Source: Orbilia blumenaviensis
Taxonomy: Eukaryota > Ascomycota > Orbiliomycetes > Orbiliales > Orbiliaceae
NCBI GenBank assembly: GCA_036872755.1
Contig: JAVHNS010000010.1
Span: 744,001 to 808,000, forward strand
DNA length: 64,000 nt
Reading direction: 5' to 3'
This document shows, piece by piece, positions 55,174-64,000 of the stretch. The translations under genes and the position numbers were made by a program. Every line of letters begins with the position of its first letter. The first letter of the stretch is position 1. Below the pieces are notes generated by a model. It saw only the letters and a list, made by a program, of their open reading frames with translations. It made no database searches and was not told where the DNA came from.

Positions 55174-58100
55174 TTAGGGAGAGTCATTGCGGCGTCGCGA
55201 CTCAAGTCGACGTCTCAATCCTGACCAATCCATCTCCTTCGATAGTTCGGCTCCACTCGACTTCTGGATTGCTTGCGCTAGCCGATTAGATAACTTAGAA
55301 TCTGCGTCAACAGTGCCAGGCGCTACTTGGGGTTTGGGGAGAGGGGGGAAAGGTTGCCCCAGTGGGACTGCCAGAGGGTTGACGTTGCGGGACTTGGCTC
55401 GTAGGTCAGCTTTCATGAAAATATCGGGGATGCGGACTTTACCCGGTTCCTGCGCATATTCCTGAAACTGAGTTTGGAGTTTGTCTGGTTGTCCCGGGAG
55501 ATGCCCTTCGGTGGCATTGTCAGGGTTCAAACTTTGGTCAGAGTTCTTCTGATAAAGTGAACGGGCCTTCTTCATTGCAAGAAGTTCAGCGCGGGTAATT
55601 ACACGAGAACTTCCGAACTCAAAAGGTACAAGAGAAGGCATTTGGTTGCTAACACTCGCGCTGTTTCGCTGGAAGGGAACAGGCTTGTCGGCGGGGGGCG
55701 GCGGTGAAAATTCCCGAACTGGGAGTGGTAGAACTTCAGGGATTGAGGACAATGATGAAGCCTTTTGAACCGAGGATTGTCCTGGGGCTTCATGGACTGA
55801 AAAAAGTGATGAAATTCCTTGAATCGTGGGCGATGACGGGACCTCATGAGTTGCAGACAATGGTGAAACTTCACGGACCGAAAGAACTGGTGAAACTTCC
55901 TCGACTGAAGGTGGTATTGAAGCTTCTATGACTGGTGGAGGTTGCGGAGCTTCTTGGACTGCGAACTCAGTGGTCTTAGAGGAGCCAGTATTACTGTCAT
56001 CGTCTTCATCGGTATTGGCCTTGCAAAAGAGGAGGGACCGAATGGGATCGTTATCATCTGCTATTGGTGTCTTTTCATATTCGTCATCGCTTGACGATTG
56101 TTCTTCCTCAGACCCAGAATCGCTACTGTCACCTTCAGAGTCGGCATCACCATCTTCATTACTGGCTGGGCAGAAAAGGAAGGACCGAATGGGATCATTA
56201 TCATCTGGTATTGGTGCCGTTTCGTCTTCATCACTCGACGATTGTTCATCCTCCTTAGAGCTGGAATTAGTGCCAACATCATCTTCGTCGGTATTGTCTT
56301 TGCAGAAGAGGAAGGATCGAATGGGATCGTTGTCATCTGGTATCGGTGCCATTTCGCCTTCATCCTCACTTGACGATAGTTCTTCCTCAGAACTAGAATC
56401 TTGACTGTTGCTTTTGGTGTCAACATCGTCTTCTTCAGTATTAGCTTGACAAAAGAGCAGGGATCGAATGGGATTATTGGCATCCGGCATCGGTGCCTTT
56501 TCATCTTCATCATCGCTCGACGACTGTTCAGACCCAGAATCTTCACTGTCGCCCCTGGAGTCGACACCATTTTCAACATGTTTTTGAGCCTGGGCACTAC
56601 CCAATCTCTTAGGGTCTTCTAGGCCAATTTTTTCTTCTGAGCCGGACAAAATCTCCTGGAGCTCGTCGTCTGAAACAATTCTGACCGGTGTGTACTCTCT
56701 TGTCAGCTCATCTCTTCCGAGGTCCAATAGGACTCCCTTAGATCTAGCTGAGTTCCCATCCTGGGTAGCAGCTCCTGAATCGCCTTCGACAGTGGATCCA
56801 TTCAAACGGGCCATCTGTTCCTTGAATACATCTCGTACATAATCCCGTCGGATTCGCTCTTTTAGCTGTGGCGGTCGTGGTGGAAGAGGCGGCGGCCCAT
56901 CCTTTTGCTTCTTAGTAGACTTCTTCTTACGAGGCGCCTTGGGGATTCCAAATTTCATCATCCATTCCTCGCTGGTTGCCCTTTCGTTCTCGGAAACAGG
57001 ACCAGTACCAATGTTCCTGACCGAATAGCCTACGATAGGGACTATAGTTAGTTTGGCTTGCCAATTTCGTGGGTGAGGATTATACGTACCATCAGCTTTA
57101 AGCCTGACAGAATGAACCTTCCCAAGAACTTTCAGAACTGGTTCTGGGATCCATGGAGCTGGAATGGTTAACCTCCCAGCCCTTTTGCTTTGAATCACCA
57201 TCTCATACATGCGGGTGGCCGTTTTGTCGGTAAATGGTGGGAGCCCATAAACCTGTTTAAAGGCTTTCATTACTTCGTTCAAGGAAATCTCTTTCTCCAT
57301 CAGGCGTTTGTGAACTTCCCCATCCCATACGTACGGTCCGTCACCAATTTCCGTGCGTCCCTTCTCTCTGATCTCTGCTATCTGAGCCTCTTGTACGCAT
57401 TGCCTTCGATAATATTGAAGGAATGATTTGGTGTCTTTGACCCCAGGATAATCGTAACGATATGGAATGTGAGCTGAAGATACTAGGTGTGAAGTGCCGC
57501 TGGGCCCGATGACCATACTCAGCAGTCTCAAAGTTCTCTTCTCGAAAGCACTGAGCTCCTCTTCTTCCTGAGCTTTGTTATCTGGACCAAGCGTAACGTT
57601 GGAGAATTCCTCTGGGTTATTGTACTTCCGGCCCGGTAGTATCCAGATTCCATCCTCTTGGATCTTAACTTCTTTAAGCGGCTTGCGAATATGCTGAGAG
57701 GTCACCAAAATCTCCGAAATATCGCGCTTGGGAACTGTGATTTTGACATTTTCGTCCAAGGTGATCGTAGAGGGACGGTCGAAGAAGGTATCAAGCCAAC
57801 CCTTAACAATAGGCTTTTCTTGCGAATTGTTGTTGAACTCGATTTCATTGTCCGAAAAGTCATCATCGTTCCTACCATTAATTCCAGTGATGGTTTTTGA
57901 GTCATCATTATCACTGTCTGCCTCCGATTCTGAATCGTAACCTCTGACAGTCATGTCATCCGAATCCGAATCCTTAAGATCATTAAGCGTACGCTTTTGC
58001 CGTAAAGGTCGCTTCTCCAGAGCCATCTGAGCAGTGTATTTACCAGGGATAAATCTGCTACCTTCAAAGAATCGGCAAAGGCGAACCGGGTTCTCAAATG

Positions 58101-59453
58101 CCTCGGTTTCATCTGTCATTCTGTAACAAAGTTAGTAAGACCGATGGTGCAAGATTGGGTACGACGGGACCTACCCATATTGATGGCCGCCATAAGTAGG
58201 CTTCTTAAAAAGACCCTTCCACAAAGACCAAAACTCCATTTCGTTTGCACTAGCTAAACTCGGGCCGTTGTAGATAGCAGAATTCGGGATGATCATGGGC
58301 CTAGAAAAGTCGATGTAGCCAGACCAGTAGGCTTTCAACAGTGATTGACTCATGAATTTGACGGGCTTAACGGGAATGTTCGGAACAGCCTTGTCTTCGA
58401 CGACCCCAACGGAGACCGGATAGCTAATGTTCTTGGTAGTCGGGAACATGTAGAAGACTATGGAAACTGCTTCCTCTTTGCTAGGACTCCAGAAGATAGC
58501 AGGGAGAGTTTTGTAAGAGCTAAGCTCGCCGGCTGCCTTTGGGACCCAGTCGTATGGGTGCAAGCTGAGCGAAGGAGAAAACATTTCTGGGGCTGCTGCC
58601 TTAACGATGTTCAAGAACTTGAACGGTGGCTTGGGGATAGCTGCGAGCAGCAAGGCAGTAGTCTCTGGCGTGGGGGCATATGGGATTGGGTCGGTTGCCT
58701 GAGGCACCTCCCCGCCACGACGGTTCTCCTTCCGGGCCTTCTCCCTCTCAAACATCTTCCGCAACTTGACCCCGACAGTGCCGCCTTGGGCCCATGTGCT
58801 CTTAGAGAGCTCTTCTGCATTGGCTTCGTGGTAAAGCGATGCAAACTCTCGGAGCATGAGCATTTTGGGAGGCTGCTGGGGGATCCTCGTTGCCAAAGGA
58901 TCGATGATGATCGGGTTGCGAATGTCAACCCGACGGAGGAGGCGGGACCCAATTTCGAGTTGGGTGAACTCGTTGTAGGCGAGAACACCCAACTCCTCAG
59001 CTGCCGCATCTGGGGCGCGGGCTGGCTCGTCATCGGCGGGGGAGAACCACCGACGGGGGGAAGTCTTCTTCCCGGCGCCGGTGGCTTGGGCTGTGGAAGC
59101 CCCCTCCTTCCACAAGCCCATCTCCCTCTCCTTCTCGACCTTTTGGATGCAGAGGGGGAGCATCCTGAAGGCTTCGAAAGCCTCCCTCTCGGCGCCGTGC
59201 CCTTTGGCCTGGGTCTGGCCGGAAACTACCGAAATGTTAGCGCTGATAGAGGCTAAACAGGAGAGAGATAATATGGAAACTCACTTGCAGTTTCAGCACT
59301 GCCGCTGCTGGAACGTGACCTCGAGCGAGGCCGAACGGAACGAGAGGACCCGCGAGCGGATCCACGAGGAGGCCGGCTGCTGGCAGAGCTGGTACTCGAG
59401 CGCCTAGACACTGCATCGAGGGCATGCATCTGAGCTGCAACGGAATCTTCCAT
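55174..59453 (-). CDS. Large acidic orphan protein with four tandem repeats
   Basis: Four exons on the minus strand: 59453-59285, 59225-58175, 58120-57090 and 57029-55174, giving 1368 residues. The third intron (57089-57030) is 60 nt, in frame and without a stop, so it is invisible to ORF calling. Its GTACGT donor, ACTAAC branch site and GTAG acceptor argue that it is removed. The N-terminus is Ser/Arg-rich (SRRSSTSSASSRPP, RPRSRSRSSS). Residues about 100-600 look folded and include YSGYIDFSRPMI-like and NPVRLCRFFEGSRF segments; I do not recognise a domain. Then follow a Lys/Pro stretch, four copies of a 44-49-residue acidic unit with the core DDNDPIRSFLFC, a series of short (E/H)(V/A)(S/P)-rich repeats, and a charged C-terminus ending RRRNDSP. 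The acidic Ser-rich unit suggests casein-kinase-2 phosphorylation and a nuclear or scaffold role, as inference only. Confidence 0.8.
56030..56510 (-). repeat. Four coding tandem repeats (unit 132-147 nt)
   Basis: The plus-strand word CGAATGGGAT recurs at 56039, 56186, 56318 and 56465, spaced 147, 132 and 147 nt, all multiples of three. Each encodes PIxDDNDPIRS(F/L)LFC followed by a variable Asp/Glu/Ser-rich spacer. Confidence 0.92.
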
Positions 59454-61292
59454 TTTGGAAATGACAAAATGGGCGTGAATCGGAGAGGGGAAGGAAGGTT
59501 AGAGGGGAGAGAAAGAGTGCCAATGGTCTGTGAACCTGTTCGTGCTGAGCGAGCAGGTTATGAGCGGTTGGTGATGGTGAGAGATGGTGAAGGCTTTGAC
59601 GCGTCTGGATGTGTGAAGAGAAGTATTTAGATGGTGGGGGTAGATGTGAAGAGGATGGTGTAAAGGAAAGAGGGATAGAGGGAAAAAGGTTGTTAATGGA
59701 GGGTTTAGGTGACAGGAGGTCGAAATCTGGATGGGAAACGCGTTGTGTTGTGCTGTGTTGTAATGCGTTGTGTTGTGACTGTTGTATTTCTTATTTAGGT
59801 CAATTCTGCCCTTGGCATTGCCTGATTAGGAAATAGTCGGTGCGAAAGATGACGTCATTGCACGCAATTCGCTAAAATGGCAAAGACGTCTGAAGTCATC
59901 GAGGCGCCTAGACACTTTGGATGATTTGAGAGTCCTCGAGGGTTCCAAAATTTAAACGCATTAACAGTTGATCGTCCTTATCAAAAGAGTCCTGGGCTTG
60001 CCATAATAATACACACTACAATAGCCAAGAGCTCGCACACCAGGGCGCCGATTGAGAAACGACTGCAATGATGACATTATAAGTAAGGTGCGGTACCGGT
60101 GCTAGCTAGATACATTATTGAATGAAAATATTGCAAGTTAAACTACAAAGAGTACTTGAGCGACTAGTTCCTCATAACTATATTCCTCAGCTCTAGACTC
60201 GCAGCTCTTAAGCTGAACTACTCACATACTAACGATATACGATCGCGACACCCATCTATCGCCTTGAAGGAGTTAGTTACTACCTAGGTACTTTCTCGAC
60301 CGAATATATCTTGATGCCAACAGCCAATCCCCAAATCAAGCCTGGGCATTCATGGTATATCCGCACTGTTGTGGTCAATGACACAGTATATCAACTGCGA
60401 CGGACATTTCACATCCACTCACAAGTGTCAACCAAGACAAGAATTATCATGTTAGAAATGAATCTGTCGGGATGTTCAGGTGTTTGTCTCGATCGAGGTT
60501 CGTTATATCGCTAGAATTAAGGCTAGACGAATTTTGGAAGCTATAGCGCTAGCCTGCCGACGGGGCAGAAATAACCATAACTAAATATTGAGAATGTGGA
60601 GATACTTCATGGTACTACGGCATTCAACAGGAATCTCTCCTCAATAGGGAAGTTAATTCCTGACCACGTTAATACACGTATATATACGTTGCGCTCAACC
60701 TTTCACTTTGTAAGTGGATGTTAGATAGGTGAATAGGGATTCTGTTGGATTTTGGGTCTGACACGCGTTGCTGAACATAGTCACCAAGGCCACACATAGT
60801 CATGGCCAATGCATGGCTGGCAAAGGTAAGCCAGTTCGATCATTATGCTAGAACAGTCGATGATAACTGTATATTTGGAAGGGGTCGTGGCGTAAAGATA
60901 TTACGCCATCCTATTGATTACTATTCATATCGGATCAGGGTTGCCCCTGTTGATTATATCGATTACTCGTTAAGTTTAATTAAAATAATTAACTGTGGAC
61001 GCAGACGGTCGCATTGCATTGGTGCTCCTGTTGACTGATTGCACCCTCATTTAGCTGCCCAGTCCGGGCGCTGGGCTCAGGACTAAACATGCATCCATCA
61101 CACTCCTAGGATCTTATTGTGTACTGTCCATGATGTCTACAGCAAAGAAAGGCCTGCTTGTAAGCTTGACCAATTAAGTGAAATTAAACAAGTCTATCAA
61201 ATTCGCTAAAATACTAAAGACTAAAATGTTAATATTTACAGAGAAATTACAATATATATCTAACGAACAACTGCTCAAGTTCCGCCGAGAAT
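59454..61292. other. Intergenic region
   Basis: About 1.8 kb between the start of the repeat-protein gene and the end of the glycosyltransferase gene. It holds the promoter of the repeat protein, with GT-rich sequence at 59500-59780. The short plus-strand ORFs here lack coding features. Confidence 0.5.
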
Positions 61293-62393
61293 TTAGGATG
61301 GCAAATTCTTCTTCCAACTACCCCCATAATAATGGACCAAAAAGCTGGTTTCGACGTTTCCGGCATCACTATGAAGCACGCCCGGATTCCACCTGTTCAC
61401 TGGCAAAAATAAAATATCGCCAATCTTTTTCGCTTCCTGAATTCCACTGTACTCGTGAAGCTCAACCTCTCTCCCTTCAATTTGATTAACATATTCCCGA
61501 ATAATCCGAGTCCACCTAAACGGTCCTGTGGTGTCCAGAATCTTCATCTCATTGTACCGTAGCGATGAAATATCTTTTCGCCGCCACCACATATCCGAGA
61601 TATCTTTTCGTACAGTTTCCTGTATCGAAGAAATCATCCGCCTTAAGACTTCGTGACCCGGCTTGGCATAAACGCTCCACTGCAGAAATTGTATACGCTC
61701 TGAAAATTTGTTCTTAACAACCCAATCATCCGGATACCTTTCAGCATCCATAACATCAAGTTCCAACCCGACGACGAGATTGATTTCCTCTATTTTAATA
61801 CCAGGTATATCAGTTATAGAATCTGACAACCACTTTTCAATGGGTGTGTTGCATATTGTATCTATGTCGACGTATAATCCGCCGGATTTATATGCGATGA
61901 GATAGCGTAGTAGATCTGCTGCGAGGATCCGTTGTGGAAAGTTCTCGTATAAATGAACGATATAAGGATCCGTACTATTGAAATTCTCTCGTACGTATTG
62001 TGAAGCCGTGGCATCTGAGAGGAGGGTATATTTATGGGACGGGTTGGTAAGGATCCATGATGTCTGGCGATCGTAGGCAATGGGGGGTAAAGAGGCTGTT
62101 TTCCAGGTCTGATAAATACGCTTTGGAAATGGTATCGATGATAGCTTATTTGCTTGTGAGAGGAGGTGGGATTGTATTTCTTTTGTAGATAAACTAGATC
62201 TCTCGGGCTGCTCGTAGAATTGCTGGAGTGGTGACTTTGGAGCGGTGCTAGGCCTTAGTGGCCCAAACGATATTGGAAGGAAGGCCTCATCGGCACCATG
62301 ATAGATGTGGTATGTGAATATACATAGAATAATTAAGTTGATGATGATAAGGGGAGAGTGACGGCGCGGGATATTGATGCGGGGGCAAAACAT
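61293..62393 (-). CDS. OCH1-type glycosyltransferase, type II membrane protein
   Basis: Single exon, 366 residues from the ATG at 62393; the open frame extends 13 codons upstream but with no ATG. A short cytosolic tail (MFCPRINIPRRHS) is followed by a membrane anchor (PLIIINLIILCIFTYHIYH) and a lumenal catalytic domain, the layout of Golgi glycosyltransferases. Seen: PKRIYQTWKT (start of the DXD sugar-binding region), the RYLIAYKSGGLYVDIDT block with the metal-binding D-x-D, and a C-terminal HYYGGSWKKN, all typical of the Gly_transf_sug family that holds Och1 and Hoc1. Family members add alpha-1,6-mannose or other sugars from nucleotide sugars to N-glycans or sphingolipids; the exact acceptor cannot be told. 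Relatives in fungi are numerous, so orthology to OCH1 itself is not claimed. Confidence 0.88.
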   Translation of the reverse strand: MFCPRINIPRRHSPLIIINLIILCIFTYHIYHGADEAFLPISFGPLRPSTAPKSPLQQFYEQPERSSLSTKEIQSHLLSQANKLSSIPFPKRIYQTWKTASLPPIAYDRQTSWILTNPSHKYTLLSDATASQYVRENFNSTDPYIVHLYENFPQRILAADLLRYLIAYKSGGLYVDIDTICNTPIEKWLSDSITDIPGIKIEEINLVVGLELDVMDAERYPDDWVVKNKFSERIQFLQWSVYAKPGHEVLRRMISSIQETVRKDISDMWWRRKDISSLRYNEMKILDTTGPFRWTRIIREYVNQIEGREVELHEYSGIQEAKKIGDILFLPVNRWNPGVLHSDAGNVETSFLVHYYGGSWKKNLPS

Positions 62394-64000
62394 TTGATAG
62401 GGCCGTATGTCGATTTTGGAGTTTGCTGCCAAGGTTAATCGGTTGCCTGTTGTCTATATCGTGACTATCATTCGTGTTCATCCACCAGGAGATTTGGGGC
62501 TTGAGGTTAACAGGCGGAAAAACCAACGTCTATAGATCTATTAATCGGTAGCTCGATCGGAGAAATCTAGGTGGAGGCATAGCCAATCGAGATATATATA
62601 ATATTAAACCCCTTTTATGAACGGATTCTAAGGAAGCTTATGCATAAGACTCTACCCAAGATTTATTGGTCCCAAGAATACCTAGAAATTTAAGAGTCTT
62701 GGAAAATTCTAAGAATACACAAGTGCACAGAAACGGTCGGAAACCCGTCATATGCATACTATCGGGTTTCCGAGTTCCCCAAACCGATAAGACCTTCCTC
62801 CTTTGTTTCAAGTTAGGATTTCCTTTCTCATTAACATCTGGGCGAAAATTGGGATATGAATTTTTGCCAAAATCGCCGACGTATCAACCACTTGCCCCAG
62901 ATTGTCCTGACTCGACTTTTCGAGCCGCACTCGTCTACGCGGCGTTGTGGGCTTGGTTGGACCAATGTAACCCAATCAAGTGGGTCTCCACTGGGCGTTC
63001 GCATACGTACCCCTGGCACGGCGGTATCCAAAATCCTTAATTAGAAACACGGCAATATACTAGCCGCCAATCCGGAATTTAGAATGCATCTGTCAACTGG
63101 TGCATAGGCGCTTGGGACACCCAATCTCGAATTGCCGTTTTTCCGATATGCAGATAGAGCTCGAGCTAGCTGGAGTTATCAAATATAACGATGACGAGTT
63201 CCAAGGTCTCAGCTTGAGCCACTAGTAGCTGTTGACAAGGCTGGTCCGCATATCCGCGTTCGAGGCGAGAGTTTTAACTTTTGGTGTCGTGCACACGTTT
63301 TGTGATGGCGGTTTTGCCCAGTCTCGTAACCAGCTTTGGGGCCAAACTGTGGCCGGCCTCTGCCTTGCGCCATTAGTGCATGTTGACAACACAACTTTTT
63401 CAAGGTTGAGATTTTGCAGCCTCGTAGCCAGATGCGTCCTGGCCTCGGAGTCCGGGCCTTCTGGGATACTTGCTTGATTATTGTTATATGCTACAACGTG
63501 AATCGGTGTCCGAAGGTATCAGCTCCGCTCTATAGATAGCTCATTTTCCCGGATCAATTGATATGGACAATCGATAATCAAGATGTGCATGAGACTGATT
63601 GGCAGGCATCCATCTGCAATATATAAGTAATCTCTTCGAAACAACTTTATGCGTGTACGGCGCCTATATGCTAGATATTGTCTGCTGCTGTTGATTTCTT
63701 TGGTTATCCTCCGCCAGCGGTTGCAATCGTTATCGGGCCCGGGCCCTGCTATATTGTATACTATTAATTTAGCAGGGCCGAACCCTTGATACGTTCCCTG
63801 GTGCAGCTGCGCAGGTTACTTAAAAATATTTCCTTAAGATTAGTAGTATGTACTCTCAAAACTGGTAATCCCAGATCCCTAACTTGAATTTTATCAGCTC
63901 AGAGCTAGAGGCGCCGCGACCGGTGATCAGAGACGGTAACATCTCTGCATATATAATGTTAATTTAATGTCTTTATGCTAACTGCCACCACACCCCCTCT
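62394..64000. other. Gene-free end of window
   Basis: About 1.6 kb upstream of the glycosyltransferase gene. No convincing gene is seen; the 124-codon frame at 62666-63040 has no domain. A 10-bp inverted repeat is listed separately. A gene may begin beyond the window edge. Confidence 0.45.
63732..63779. repeat. Short inverted repeat (10-bp arms, 28-nt loop)
   Basis: GGCCCTGCTA at 63732-63741 is matched by TAGCAGGGCC at 63770-63779, with an AT-rich loop between them. This is a modest stem that could arise by chance or act as a cruciform or terminator-like structure; no gene is attached. Confidence 0.7.

Noticed and set aside
58345..59256. 303-codon open frame on the plus strand
   Set aside because: Antisense to the N-terminal exon of the repeat-protein gene; composition is a mirror of the sense strand and no domain is seen.
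62394..62432. N-terminal extension of the glycosyltransferase
   Set aside because: Open frame but no ATG; the start at 62393 gives the expected short cytosolic tail and membrane anchor.

Overview
The window looks like nuclear DNA of a filamentous ascomycete (Pezizomycotina; the sequence does not let me go further). The genes have short introns of about 50-110 nt with GT...AG ends and CTAAC-type branch points. Promoters carry pyrimidine-rich tracts, and the gene set is typically fungal: Pmt1 O-mannosyltransferase, Rsm22, Ssz1, an ENA-type cation ATPase and an OCH1-type glycosyltransferase. Gene density is low: 15 protein genes and one probable pseudogene in 64 kb, with several gene-free stretches of 2-6.6 kb. 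I found no tRNA, rRNA, CRISPR array or intact transposon.

Layout. 0-4 kb: a 5'-truncated NIPSNAP-family gene (+) converges on a leucine-rich-repeat gene (-). 6-14.4 kb: pmt1 (+, five exons, ending in KDEL), the mitoribosome assembly factor gene rsm22 (+, one exon) and a small membrane-protein gene (-). 16.6-28.7 kb: a secreted GH43 glycosidase, an orphan Ser/Thr-rich single-pass membrane protein, the ribosome-associated Hsp70 gene ssz1 (-, five exons) and a flavin-dependent monooxygenase. 29.6-38.3 kb: an orphan membrane protein with a repeated amphipathic helix, then an ENA-type P-type ATPase (+, five exons) flanked on both sides by two minus-strand paralogues of an unrecognised Cys-motif family with presequence-like N-termini. 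38.7-40.6 kb: cytoplasmic aspartyl-tRNA synthetase (-, five exons). 46.5-48.5 kb: a protein with a probable ubiquitin-like (ULD-type) N-terminal domain. 53.4-53.8 kb: a decayed coding fragment. 55.2-59.5 kb: a large acidic orphan protein with four copies of a 44-49-residue repeat. 61.3-62.4 kb: a type II membrane glycosyltransferase.

Themes. Several genes serve ordinary household work: protein O-mannosylation in the ER (pmt1), Golgi-type glycosylation (61.3 kb), translation (dps1, ssz1) and mitochondrial ribosome assembly (rsm22). They do not form an evident biosynthetic or defence cluster. The items most worth a second look are the paralogue-ENA-paralogue arrangement with a near-perfect hairpin in its shared promoter, the KDEL terminus of Pmt1, the repeat protein at 55-59 kb with an in-frame intron invisible to ORF calling, and abrupt block-wise switching of strand composition inside three coding regions. 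Exon coordinates were deduced by hand from splice consensus, reading phase and family similarity; no alignment or search was run.
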